The notes under the pieces: generated by a model
Told to the model about the DNA's origin: nothing
Databases searched by the model: none
The model's input: only the letters and a program-made list of their open reading frames with translations
Program-made: the position numbers and the translations under genes
NCBI GenBank assembly: GCA_012064385.1
Contig: QRDG01000473.1
Location: forward strand, 4,347,965-4,411,964
Reading direction: 5' to 3'
Length of the DNA stretch: 64,000 nucleotides
From: Puccinellia tenuiflora
Taxonomy: Eukaryota; Streptophyta; Magnoliopsida; Poales; Poaceae
Shown: piece by piece, positions 10,598-21,029 of the stretch
Numbering within the stretch: the stretch's first letter is position 1
Layout: each line of letters starts with the position of its first letter

Positions 10598-10633
10598 AAT
10601 CTCGGGACGAGATTCCTGTAAGGGGGGTAGATT
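10597..10633 (+). other. Palindrome overlapping the pol stop, and polypurine tract of A
   Basis: 10597-10615 is a perfect inverted repeat, GAATCTCG-GGA-CGAGATTC. Its first G is the last base of the TAG stop. It is followed by the AAGGGGGGTAGA-type polypurine tract and then the 3' LTR at 10634. The same arrangement is found in F (39970-39988) and H (56773-56791), with a weaker version in C (24329-24348). Confidence 0.85.
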
Positions 10634-13600
10634 TGTAACAGCCCAAACTTGGTAATGAAAAATACGAAGAATTTTTCCACTTTTGCTTTGCATCCTTTGC
10701 ATCATGGCATGCATGTGAACTTGTCGTTTCTAACAAATGCACCTTGTTTTGGAAATCAATTGTAATGGGAAGCCAACCTTCCCAAGACCTCCACCCAAAT
10801 GTGTACTCAACTTGTCTACCAACCATCCTTGGACTCTCAACTGGTTTTGGAAGTTCCACATTTTTGCCTCTATCCTAAATTCTCAAATCCCAAGTTTTGT
10901 CAAATGGGAACTAAATATGAGAATTCAATTTGGCTTATTTTCAAACTACACTTTTGGAACCAAGTTAGGCCTTCCAAAAATTCAAACTAAAATCATGGGA
11001 AGCTCCAGTATTATTGCTAGGGTCTCCATGAATAATTTCAATATTTTTGGGTTTGTATAAATGTTCCAATTAAATGCATTTTGGAAATTGCCCCAATTTA
11101 CCCTAACTAAAGGCTATGAACAAATTTTGGGCAAACCAATTTATTTGACCTCCCCAATTTTTGTGGTGGTTCTACAAGGTAATTAAGGACTTCATGAATT
11201 TTTCTGGGATTTTAGAAAGCTTCCTTGTGCCCCAAATAAATCGTCAAAGTTGCTCTGGGGACCTGTTTGTGTTGGTTTCAAAAGTTTCAGGGACCTCTTT
11301 GCAATTTCCTGTTTTCCCTCCCTCTCTCTCACTGTGCTCCATGGCACTGGCGCCATGCCGCATGCCACCGTGGCCGTGGTTGATGAGGATGCCGCCCATG
11401 CCGCACCCCTGCTCCTCCCCTCAATCCCGATCCTTCCCCCCCCCCCTTAATTTCCGGATCGGGGTCACCTTTTTTCTCTCCACCGTGCGCCTCCATCGCC
11501 GCCGTTGGTCGCCGTCGATTTGCCGCCGCTGGAGTTTCCCCGGACCCGCCGACGCCGTCAACAGCTCCGCCACGAGCTCTTCTAGCTCCCCGTCCAGGGA
11601 ATCGGATCGAGAGGGCCGGAGCCGACGCCTGCGTCCTCGACCTCGTCCATCTTGCCGCCGGCCGCTCGGGCCGATTCCGGCGAGTGCCGGCCATTTTCCC
11701 TCACCCTCCGGCCCCGCGCGAGTGCCCTGGTGAGCTCCTCCTCCTCTCCGGCCTCTTCCCGCGCCCCCTCCCCCTCTCCCGGCGCCGATCCGCCGGCGGT
11801 CATCGTCGCGACGCCGTGCCCAGCTAGTCCGGCCTGGCCGAGGCTTGGGCCGGCCTGAGGCCGGGGACCTCGGGCAGGTGCCCGGCCTGCGTGCCCTGTC
11901 TGGGCCGGCTCTGGGCCGGCCGCTTCGGCCACCCACCCGGCCATCAGCCCAGCCTGGGCCGGCTCTGGGCCGGGCCACTCGGGCTGGTGCCCGGCCTGCC
12001 TCCCGGCCTGGCCGGCTTGAGACCGGCCTGTCTGGGTTTTGATTTTTCCTTTTGGAAAATAAAATCAAATTAAAACAATTCATATCTTTTCAATTAATGA
12101 TCCAAAAATTGCAAATTAAATACCAATTTGATCAGCAAGACATACTCTACGATATAGAATCATTGAAATGATCTTTTGGAACTTATTATCTTGTTGTTGT
12201 TTAAGAATTCCGAAAATGGGTTATTTAATACCCAAATTTGGAAATTCATAACTTATTGAATATTTGTCCAAAAATTATGAATTAAATATCACTGTGATCC
12301 ACACCTCCAATGTAATCAAGTTATGAACTCATTCCATCATGATCACAAACTTTTTTTGATGTTATTCATAACTTGTTTAAATGAATTAAATTCATTTATT
12401 TATTTAATTTGCTATTTATTCATCGGTACTCCGAAAATCACGAATATAATACCAAATTGATCGCAATGACGAATCCTATCCATTCTTGTCATGTTCATGC
12501 ATATTTGAACCACTTCTCTAATAATTTGATAGTTTATCAAGAATTGTGGTCACTAAGATAAATATGGGGTTGCTCCCAAATAATTGCAACAATTATTTGG
12601 CTCCCCATTTAAATTTGTTTTAATTTATATATTGATGTCTTTGCATCAACTTGACATGTCATCATGTGATTGAGCATTGCATCTTGTATTCGTGTGATTT
12701 ATGTGTGCTTTGTATTTTCTTTGGGTATCGATAGATTCCGGAGTCGAGGGTTCCCTCTCCTACCCCGACGAGCAATACGACGCTATCCGGCAGCAAGGCA
12801 AGAGATAACCTAACCTTCTTGGCATCTAGCATCCTATGTTTTTCATCAAATTATTTTATCCACCATAATATTGCATGCGGTTCAAATGTCCCTTTTGTTA
12901 GATATTAGACTGTCCTATTAATGCATGATCTTCCGAGCCAATCACATGTATCCCTACCTATGAAACCTAGGGTTGAAGTGTTGGCCGAGATACAAATAGA
13001 ATTGTGGTATTCATATGCTTAGCTATGCTTAGCCATGCCTAGATAAATGCTTTATGTCCGTTATTAATTCCATAATGGTTTATGTTGATGGAATGATTCG
13101 GGCACGGTGGGTAAGGGTGATGCTTAATTAAAATACTAAGACGGCTCGGGTGAGTTGCCATCGGGGATGGTGTTTTGCCTCACTCTAGCCCCTAGGTGCG
13201 AGTTCTTTACCTCTTGAACCAAGACTGAGCGTGCTTCCGGAGGTGGGGGCATATGGAACCCCCTTTGACCGAATAAGTTGTGAGGGGCTTGTCAAGGGTC
13301 CTCTAGTTCGAGTTTTCCATTTGCGCGTGAGTTGTGTGGGTGGAAAAAGGAACGAGGATGGTGGTGTTTAGGAATGTGGCCGCGGGGCAGGGCGCTGGGA
13401 GCGCTTAACCTGTCCTTCCGCACACTGATGGTCCTTGAGTAAGCCTCATGCAATGTAAAGGTCTAACCGCGCCCGTTCGCCGGCCTTCCCCGGAAGAGGG
13501 CCAACTAGGTGAGCCGGACGGTACCGATGGGTAAATTAGTACACCCCTGCAGGGTTAATCTTTTCGAAAAGCCGTGTCCGCGGTTATGGACGACTTGGGA

Positions 13601-14117
13601 ACGGATATAAGATCATAGAGAAATTTAACCTAATTGGTATGGCAGCTAGAGGTTGCATAATAAGTTTGTGATAAAGGATCATTTCCTCGAGGGTGAGTCG
13701 AGGGGGTGCCTTTGTGCGAGATGAGTGGTGATGGTTGCAAGTAGGTTCGCCGAGAACCGAAGATGATATTGATACTCTCTTACCCCTTTATAAAATACTC
13801 TGAGTAGACGAATGCCATGTGTCTTTTAAGTTTCTGTTTATGAAAGTTAGCTTTATGCAAAGAACTACATTATACAGCTTTAGAGCCTCCGTCAGTCATT
13901 GGGCCTATATCGCCCTACTAAACTTGCGAGTACATCGTACTCAGTCTCTCTTTGCTGCCTTTATGTATTTGTATTTCAGAGGAGGACGACACCGAGCAGT
14001 TAGGTGGGTTCTTCGTTGACGTCGACTACTAGTCCGGGGTTCCCAGGTGGCAGCTTGGGACCGTGGAACAAGCTGGCTTGGGTGATGTTTATCTGTAGGC
14101 CTCTTAGGCCATATTTG
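10634..14117 (+). repeat. Element A 3' LTR, truncated
   Basis: Nearly identical to 2059-5542. It stops at GGCCATATTTG, where element B begins. It carries a second copy of the GGCCGG array (about 11828-12034), of the TATA candidate (13788-13797) and of the micro-exons (12735-12797 and 13980-14032). The last ~239 bases of the LTR are not found on the far side of B. Confidence 0.92.
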
Positions 14118-14516
14118 TGTAGGGCTAGGCCCGATCTTCACGGATTTGAGGGGGAAACGAGGATGAACACGAAGAACACGGAGGGTAGCGAGGGAGATTC
14201 GTGGGCAAAACACAAGGATAACTAGCAAATCCTGCTGAGAACTCCACCCAACAACAAACCCTCAAAAAGGTAGCCTTTGGATCGAAGAATCTAAGCCAAA
14301 CTTACTCTTGTTGAAACCGATTGCTCTTACCGGCCGGTCCACCGATCCAATAGAATCACCGCAGTGAAAGATTGGTTTGCACTACTAGAGACACCGCAGT
14401 GAAAGAGTAGCAACAACAAGATCTACCTCAACGAGGCACCCTAGCTACGAGGGAGGAGGAGCATGGCTCACACAAGTCTCAGATTCAGTCTAGCCTCAAA
14501 TGGGGAAAGGGGAAAG

Positions 14517-14526
14517 CTATTTATAG
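14517..14526 (-). promoter_or_regulatory. TATA box of element B LTR (left copy)
   Basis: The minus strand reads CTATAAATAG, a near-consensus TATA box, just downstream (in element sense) of the GGCCGG array. The right LTR has the same box at 21429-21438, where it would drive the genomic RNA. Confidence 0.65.
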
Positions 14527-14563
14527 TCTTAGTACAAAACGAGGCAGGAAGGTGGGGGACCGG

Positions 14564-14769
14564 CCTGGAAACCGGCCTAGGCCGGCCTGGAGGCCGGCTG
14601 CGTCGGGTGGAGGGCCGGCCTGGGAACCGGCCTAGGCCGGCCTGGAGGCCGGCTGCGTCGGGTGGAGGGCCGGCCTGGAGGCCGGCCTGGAGGCCGGCTG
14701 CGTCGGGTGGAGGGTCGGCCTGGAAACCGGCCTAGGCCGGGCCGGCCTAGGCCGGCCTGGAGGCCGGCT
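14564..14769. repeat. GGCCGG tandem array in B, left LTR (about 4 units)
   Basis: Units of about 55 bases with shorter variants, each containing GGCCGGCCTGG words and ending in GGCTGCGTCGGGTGGA, except the last. The array includes the perfect 18-base palindrome GGCCGGCCTAGGCCGGCC. Both strands are open over the array because of its composition. Confidence 0.85.
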
Positions 14770-15039
14770 GGCTCCGCCTTGAGCTTTTGCCTCCTTCTTC
14801 CTCTTCTTGCCCATCTTCTTAGATTTCCTCTTGGCCATCTTCTTGACTCCATTGTGGGTCATCTTCCGGGTGGATCCTGAGTATACACAAGGTACCGGCA
14901 TGAGGTAGTAAGCAATTCAAAGAGAGGTCGAGATCACACATCAAGAGGAGCGAGGTCACCTTTTCATGGAGAGCTTTGACTCTTGATCTTGTCATTGGGC
15001 CAATCGGCATGGTGTCCATGGTGTTGTCCACATGTGGGG

Positions 15040-18000
15040 CTACATCATCTCCCCCCCCCCTTCGGAAAGAGTCGTCTTCGACTCGTCATCCTCTTGAACG
15101 CTTGCATCTTCGTGGAAGGGTGATAGGTCGGCGACGTTGAACGTGTCATGCACCAAGTACTTGGATGTTGGGATATCGATCTTGTAGGCGTTGTCGTTGA
15201 TGCGCTTGAGCACTTTGAAAGGCCTGTCACCGCGAGGAGCAAGCTTGGATTTTCTTTCATCTGGAAAACGGTCCTTGCGGAGGTGTAGCCACACAAGATC
15301 CCCTTCTTCGAATATCATGGGATTCTTCAACTTGTTGATCTTGTTAGCTTGGCGCTTGGTGTGCTCCTCTAGAGTTGCTAGAGTGAACTCATGTAATGAC
15401 TTCATGTAGTCGGCTCTCTTGTCGACGTCCATGTCGGTGCGCTCGTGTAGAGGGAGTGGGAGGATGTCTAGGGCGGTGTTGGGGTTGAACCCATAGACAA
15501 CCTCAAACGGGCTTCGCTTGGTTGCCCGGTGGGAGGCACGGTTGTAGGCGAACTCGGCGTGCGGTATGCATTCCTCCCAACCCTTGATGTTTCGCTTGAT
15601 TAACGCGCGAAGGAGAGTTGATAAGCTTCGATTCACCACCTCGGTTTGGCCGTCGGTTTGCGGGTGGTAAGCGGTGGAGAAGAGGAGCTTGACTCCTAGC
15701 TTTGCCATCAATGCCTTCCAAAAGTAGCTTGTGAACTTGACATCGCGGTCCGAAACAATGGTCTTCGGCACTCCATGTAGACGAACGATTTCCCTGAAGA
15801 ACAAAGTTGCAATGTGTGAAGCATCGTTGGTCTTATTGCAAGGAATAAAGTGTGCCATTTTAGAGAAGCGATCGACAACAACAAATATTGAATCTTTGCC
15901 ATTCTTTGTGCGAGGTAATCCTAAGACGAAATCCATGCTAATGTCGGACCAAGGTGTGTGTGGTATTGGTAAAGGCATATAAAGACCATGAGAGTTCAAC
16001 GTGGACTTAGCTTTGAGGCAAGTTGGGCAACGGCGCACCAAGCGCTCCACATCACGCGTCATCCGTGGCCAAAAGTAGTGTGTAGATAACATGGCGAGTG
16101 TCTTGTCACGTCCAAAGTGTCCCATGAGGCCCCCACTATGTGATTCCTGTAAAAGCAACAAACGGAGCGAGGACTCGGGAATGCATAGTTTGTTAGCCTT
16201 AAACAAGAAACCCTTGTGCAAGTAGAAATCATCGCATCCTTTGTCAATTGTGCACTTTGTAAAGATAGGGCCAAAGAAAGGATCGGAAGCATAGAGGTCT
16301 TTAAGGTCATCAAGACCCAAAACATTGATTTCAAGTTGGGTGAGTAAGATCATCTTGCGGGAAAGAGCATCCGCAACGATATTGTCCTTGCCTTTTTTGT
16401 ACCTCACCACATAGGGAAAAGACTCGATGAATTCAACCCATTTAGCATGCCTTTTGTTCAAATTGGCTTGGGTTTTCAAATATTTCAAAGATTCATGATC
16501 GGAATGGATAACAAACTCTTTGGGCCAAAGGTAGTGTTGCCACACTTCCAAAACACGGACTAAGGCATAGAGTTCCTTGTCGTAGATTGGGTAGTTTAGG
16601 CGAGCACCATCAAGTTTTTCGCTATAATAAGCAACGGGACGGCCACATTGCATGAGGACGCCACCGATGCCAAGGCCACTAGCGTCACACTCAAGTTCGA
16701 AAGTTTTTGAGAAATCCGGCAAAGCAAGTAAAGGAGCTTCGGTCAATCTCTTCTTGAGTTCATTGAAAGCCGATTCTTGAGCATTGCCCCAAATGAAGGG
16801 TACATTCTTTTTGGTAAGCTCATTCAAGGGGCAAGCAATTGTGCTAAAGTCTTTCACAAAGCGACGGTAAAACCCAAACAAACCAAGAGCGCTACGAAGT
16901 TGAGCAAGGTTAGTTGGCGGTGGCCAATTTGTGATTGCCTCAATCTTAGAGGTGTCAACTTCAATCCCTTTTGAAGAAACCACATAACCCAAGAATACAA
17001 GCTTGTCGGTGCAAAAGGTGCATTTCTTGATGTTGGCAAAAAGCGAAGCATTCCGAAGGGCCAACAAAACTTGCTTCACATGGTCGACATGTTCATGCAA
17101 GGATTTGCTATAAACAAGGATGTCATCGAAGTAGACAACCACAAACTTGCCAATGAAAGTGCGCAAGACGTGATTCATAAGACGCATAAATGTTGAAGGA
17201 GCATTTGAAAGACCAAAGGGCATGACAAGCCACTCATAAAGACCAAGTTTTGTTTTAAATGCGGTTTTCCATTCATCTCCTTCATGCATACGGATTTGGT
17301 GATAGCCACTTTTCAAATCAATTTTGGAGAAGGTAGTGGCACCACTAAGCTCATCTAGCATGTCATCAAGTCGTGGGATAGGATGTCGATACCTCACCGT
17401 GATATTGTTGATGGGACGGCAATCCATGCACATTCGGAGTGTGTCGTCTTGCTTGGGGACGAGGATGACCGGAACGGCGCACGGACTCAAGCTTTCACGA
17501 ACATGTCCCTTGGCGAGGAGTTCTTGAATTTGGCGCTCGATCTCCTTTGTCTCCTCGGGGTTGGTGCGGTATGGCGCTCTATTGGGTAGAGGGGCGCCGG
17601 GAATGAGATCGATGCGATGTTCGATGCCACGTAGGGGAGGAAGTCCGTGAGGTAGCTCATCCGGAAAGACATCTTTGAATTCCTGCAAGATAGACAACAT
17701 AGACGGAGGAACTTGGGTTAAGTCGTTAGTGTCTTTGCCATCTCCTTTGCATAAGAGCACGAAGTGGAAAGTGGATGGGTTTGCTCTCACTTCCCTCATC
17801 TCACTTTTGGTGGCTAACAAGACTACGCCGGGACTCACTCTTTTCCCTTTCTCACTCACATTTGGCTTGTGGCTCTCACTCACGTGAATGTGGTTCGCTC
17901 TCTCACCACTCAACTCACTAGAGGGTTGTTTATCTTGCGCTCGTACAATTGTCTTGGCATTGTCGGCGATGATTTGGCTTGGAGTCATTGGGCGGAGCAC

Positions 18001-18174
18001 TAGGATCTTATTGTTCCATTTGAAGCTATAGTAGTTGGTGCGCCCATCATGAGTAGCGGCCTTGTCAAATTGCCAAGGGCGGCCAAGAAGTAAGTGGCAA
18101 ACCGACATGGGTACCACATCACAATCCACCGTGTCCTCGTAAGAGCCAATCTTGAAGGATACTTGAACCGTGTG
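15040..18174 (-). CDS. Pol region (protease C-part, RT, RNase H, integrase), element B
   Basis: Continues the gag frame after a single TAA at 18175-18177, which falls inside the protease domain, so the polyprotein is either interrupted or read through. Visible motifs: RT YFDD at about 17122-17133, RNase H CDASG near 16680, integrase zinc-binding part near 16000-16140, and an integrase core with MDF near 15935, SDRD near 15750 and TEVVN near 15645. The C-terminus lacks a chromodomain and is acidic. The last codons before the stop are encoded by the polypurine tract (Gly-Gly-Gly-Glu), and two Met codons plus TAG lie in or at the 3' LTR. Apart from the TAA the frame is open for about 1040 codons. 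Confidence 0.9.
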   Translation of the reverse strand, partial: HTVQVSFKIGSYEDTVDCDVVPMSVCHLLLGRPWQFDKAATHDGRTNYYSFKWNNKILVLRPMTPSQIIADNAKTIVRAQDKQPSSELSGERANHIHVSESHKPNVSEKGKRVSPGVVLLATKSEMREVRANPSTFHFVLLCKGDGKDTNDLTQVPPSMLSILQEFKDVFPDELPHGLPPLRGIEHRIDLIPGAPLPNRAPYRTNPEETKEIERQIQELLAKGHVRESLSPCAVPVILVPKQDDTLRMCMDCRPINNITVRYRHPIPRLDDMLDELSGATTFSKIDLKSGYHQIRMHEGDEWKTAFKTKLGLYEWLVMPFGLSNAPSTFMRLMNHVLRTFIGKFVVVYFDDILVYSKSLHEHVDHVKQVLLALRNASLFANIKKCTFCTDKLVFLGYVVSSKGIEVDTSKIEAITNWPPPTNLAQLRSALGLFGFYRRFVKDFSTIACPLNELTKKNVPFIWGNAQESAFNELKKRLTEAPLLALPDFSKTFELECDASGLGIGGVLMQCGRPVAYYSEKLDGARLNYPIYDKELYALVRVLEVWQHYLWPKEFVIHSDHESLKYLKTQANLNKRHAKWVEFIESFPYVVRYKKGKDNIVADALSRKMILLTQLEINVLGLDDLKDLYASDPFFGPIFTKCTIDKGCDDFYLHKGFLFKANKLCIPESSLRLLLLQESHSGGLMGHFGRDKTLAMLSTHYFWPRMTRDVERLVRRCPTCLKAKSTLNSHGLYMPLPIPHTPWSDISMDFVLGLPRTKNGKDSIFVVVDRFSKMAHFIPCNKTNDASHIATLFFREIVRLHGVPKTIVSDRDVKFTSYFWKALMAKLGVKLLFSTAYHPQTDGQTEVVNRSLSTLLRALIKRNIKGWEECIPHAEFAYNRASHRATKRSPFEVVYGFNPNTALDILPLPLHERTDMDVDKRADYMKSLHEFTLATLEEHTKRQANKINKLKNPMIFEEGDLVWLHLRKDRFPDERKSKLAPRGDRPFKVLKRINDNAYKIDIPTSKYLVHDTFNVADLSPFHEDASVQEDDESKTTLSEGGGEMM
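15048..15060 (-). other. Polypurine tract of element B
   Basis: The minus strand reads ten G followed by AGA directly before the LTR start TGATG. It is translated as part of pol. Confidence 0.85.
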
Positions 18175-19923
18175 TTAGATCTTCACGGTGCCGGAGTCAC
18201 TAAGCCATTGCACATGGTAAGGATTGGGGTGCTTCTTGTACGTCAAGTTGAGTTTCTCACATAGCTCCTTGCTTGCCAAGTTGTGACAACTCCCACCATC
18301 AATGATTACCTTGATTGATTTGCCGTTGATGCCGGCCTTGGTTTGGAACAAGTTGCATCTTTGAGCGTCATCACCGTGATTGATTGTAGTCAAGACTCGA
18401 GTGACAACTAGAGTGGGGTTGGGGTCACCATCACAATAGATGTAGTCATCGTCGTCATCCAAGCTTTGCATCGTGGCCACCTTGTTCAATGCGTGGTACT
18501 CATCTTCACTCATGGACTCATAGTCTCCATTGTCATTGACTATCATCACCTTCTTGTTGGTGCATTCAAATGACTTGTGCCCTTGACCTCCACACTTGTA
18601 GCAAGTGATATATGACTTGACGGCTTGTGGTGAGGGCGTCGTCTTCTTGGAGGTGGTAGTGGGTTGCGGCGTAGAACTTTTGGCATTGCCTTGAGCTTGG
18701 ACTTGAGTCATGGGTTGTGTTGATGATGAAGCTCTAGTGGCGAAGAAGGACTTGGCCTTGACATACTTGAGCTCTTCGGCGACTTGGCGCTCGGCCTTCA
18801 TGGCTTGATGAACGAGCTCAACAAGGTTCTCATAAGGTTGGAATTCCACTATCTTCTTGATGGGGTACGTGAGGCCGTTCAAGAAACGTGCCATTGATTG
18901 TTCCTCGGACTCTACAATGTGTGCACGGGAGAGAGTGGACTCCATCTCCTTGTAGTACTCGTCGACCGTCTTGAGACCTTGCTTGAGTTCTTGTAGCTTC
19001 TTGTACAAATCGCGTGCATAATGATGTGGCACAAAGCGCTTGTGCATTTCCTTCTTCATGTCATTCCATGTGTCGATTGGGTCTTCAAAAAATGCTTGGA
19101 GTTGTTCCCACCATAGTTGCGCATAGCCTTCAAACTCGAGGGATGCGAGGTCAACTCGTTTGTCTTGCGGCACCTTGTAGACTCGAAATAGTTTGGAGAC
19201 CTTGGATTCCCATGCAATATAGTCTTCCGGGTCGTTGGTGCCATGGAACTTAGGAATAACGAGCTTGGGAGGATAGAAACGGTTCTTGCGATCATCCTCA
19301 TCATCATCATCATCATGGTGTCGATGGCGGTCTCTGTGACGATGCCTTTGATGGTGGCGCGGCACATAATCCTCATTGTCTTCAAGATCAATATGATTGT
19401 CAGCCAATGGCACTCGGCGGGCTCGATGTGGAGGTAGGTCATGACGATGATGTCGATTATCTTCATAGCGGTGTTGGGGATCCAAGTTAGCATTTGGAAT
19501 TGGTATCTCTTGTCGATGACGATCTTGATGGTGTTGATGGTGTACGATCGCTTGGGGGTGCGGCTCTTCTTGACGATGTTGGTCTTGGTGTTGGTGATGG
19601 TCCAAGTTCGCTTGTGGAGGAGGTATGTCGTGGTGTTGACCTTGACCAATCTCGCTTGGACCTTTGCTTCGGACGGTGGAACGATGTGAAGACCTTGAGC
19701 TTGATCGCGAAGAGTGCCGGTCTCGTCTCTCGAGAAGCTCCTCGAGACGAATGGAACACGCCTTGTTCTCACGTTGGTCGTCTTGTATTTGAGCGAAGCG
19801 CTCGGCATTTTCACGTTGTGCGGCGTGATGGCGCTCCTCGTAGCGGCGTAGGTTGTCGTCGATGTACCTCCTCAGGGCCTCCGCTTGTTTGCCGAAGTCG
19901 GCGTCTTGTTCTTCCCTAGCCAT
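18175..19923 (-). CDS. Gag and N-terminal protease, element B
   Basis: Starts MAREEQDADFG at 19923. An N-terminal basic/acidic coiled-coil-like part is followed by a His/Asp/Arg-rich low-complexity segment, the conserved gag core (QLWWEQLQAFFED motif), a zinc knuckle CYKCGGQGHKSFEC near 18570-18612, and the protease motif IIDGGSCHNLAS, where DGG replaces the more usual DSG or DTG, as I remember for CRM-type elements. The frame ends at TAA (18175-18177), within the protease. Pol follows in the same frame, so the stop is probably a single nonsense mutation; read-through is possible. Confidence 0.88.
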   Translation of the reverse strand: MAREEQDADFGKQAEALRRYIDDNLRRYEERHHAAQRENAERFAQIQDDQRENKACSIRLEELLERRDRHSSRSSSRSSHRSTVRSKGPSEIGQGQHHDIPPPQANLDHHQHQDQHRQEEPHPQAIVHHQHHQDRHRQEIPIPNANLDPQHRYEDNRHHRHDLPPHRARRVPLADNHIDLEDNEDYVPRHHQRHRHRDRHRHHDDDDDEDDRKNRFYPPKLVIPKFHGTNDPEDYIAWESKVSKLFRVYKVPQDKRVDLASLEFEGYAQLWWEQLQAFFEDPIDTWNDMKKEMHKRFVPHHYARDLYKKLQELKQGLKTVDEYYKEMESTLSRAHIVESEEQSMARFLNGLTYPIKKIVEFQPYENLVELVHQAMKAERQVAEELKYVKAKSFFATRASSSTQPMTQVQAQGNAKSSTPQPTTTSKKTTPSPQAVKSYITCYKCGGQGHKSFECTNKKVMIVNDNGDYESMSEDEYHALNKVATMQSLDDDDDYIYCDGDPNPTLVVTRVLTTINHGDDAQRCNLFQTKAGINGKSIKVIIDGGSCHNLASKELCEKLNLTYKKHPNPYHVQWLSDSGTVKI

Positions 19924-21029
19924 GATAAGCAAACACAAGTGATATGTGGAAAATGTGGTGGCTAAAAACCGCTCTTACCTTTGGTTGATAGTATTGGACA
20001 AGTGGACTCGCCTTCCGAGACGACGGTGACACAAGAGTAAGAGTGTTTGATTAGTGATCCAAAAGCGACTCACACACACACTTATGAGGAGCTTAGGTAT
20101 GGTAAAGTGGCAAGAAATCGAAACGAAACCAACGAAAAGGCTATTGCAAAAAGTGGAAGATAACCACAAAGATCAAGAAACAAAAGAGACTAACCACACA
20201 ATCCGAGAAACAAAGGAGACTCACACGTGGAGACAAACGTGGATGGTGCGACTATAGGGAGGAGCAACTTGGACCTAACGAAGACTATGCTCGTGCCGCA
20301 CCACCTCTCGAAGGACAACTAGCTCAAGTGTATGGGAAAGAGCACCCGATTTGCACAAGTGTACCCATTTCTCTATTGGTTATTGGAGCTTGAGGATGAC
20401 TAGGATCACGGCTCGGCTTTTCTCTTTTCTTTTTTTTTGAATCTTTTCTATTTCTCTTTTGCTTTATGCTTTTGCCCGAGCCGAGTCCGCTACAACTAGA
20501 TGCTCACAAGATTATGATATGGTCACTTGGTGTCACACTAGTGCAATGCTCACACTATGAAGAGCTAGCTCCTAGGAAAAAGTTTCGCGAAATGGAAAGG
20601 GATGTGTCGGAAGCTATACCTTTGATGCCGTCGAGGTAGCAATGAAGCGACACGAAGATGAAGTCGGTGAATAGTCGTGCGGCAGTAGCACCGGCCGAAC
20701 GGGCGGTAAGACCGATTGCGGGCGGTAGTAACGGCCGTTCGGACGGTAGTACCGCCGGCGACGAATTGCGCAGCACGCTTGGGCTTGGAGCGGAAAAGGC
20801 CTCCGGAAAACACCAACGGAAAGTGGGGAAAAGGTCTTAAGCACGAGATCCGTGGATCAAAACCACAAATCGCTCACCAAATCGAAAGATCGAACGAAAT
20901 CCATATGGGCTATATTTTTTTGAATTTTCGAAATTGGTATGGGAAATAAAAATTTTGGTGGAAAATGGCTAATAAAAGGTGGAAACACGATCCAAATCCG
21001 TGGAAACCCTTGCTCTTGATACCAAATGT
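19924..21029 (-). other. Element B 5' leader and primer-binding site
   Basis: About 1.1 kb between the 5' LTR and gag. The primer site (21012-21025; minus strand TTGGTATCAAGAGC) lies four bases inside the LTR. The rest is non-coding as far as I can see. Confidence 0.75.

Larger units (their letters stand above)
2059..14117 (+). mobile_element. Element A: Tekay/Del-type chromovirus Gypsy, intact gag-pol, 3' LTR interrupted
   Basis: Autonomous Ty3/Gypsy LTR retrotransposon: 5' LTR 2059-5781, primer site 5785-5796, gag-pol-chromodomain frame 6179-10597, polypurine tract before 10634, 3' LTR 10634-14117. The order protease-RT-RNase H-integrase and the C-terminal chromodomain place it among chromoviruses; the RT sequence and very long LTRs fit the Tekay/Del lineage. 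The 3' LTR lacks about 239 bases corresponding to 5543-5781, because element B begins at 14118. By eye the two LTRs differ by about six substitutions and a few one-base indels over roughly 3.5 kb, so the insertion is young. Confidence 0.93.
14118..15047 (-). repeat. Element B 3' LTR (930 bp)
   Basis: On the minus strand it begins TGATGTAGCCCC and ends CCCTACA. It contains a GGCCGG tandem array (14564-14769) and a TATA box. The first bases of the LTR provide the stop codon of pol. Confidence 0.9.

Noticed and set aside
14564..14769. CRISPR-like array
   Set aside because: Units are contiguous with no unique spacers, vary in length, and lie in a plant LTR.
14463..14901. Repetitive Gly/Arg/Pro/Ala frames over the B LTR arrays
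   Set aside because: They are translations of the GGCCGG repeats and appear on both strands; unit numbers change between the two LTRs.
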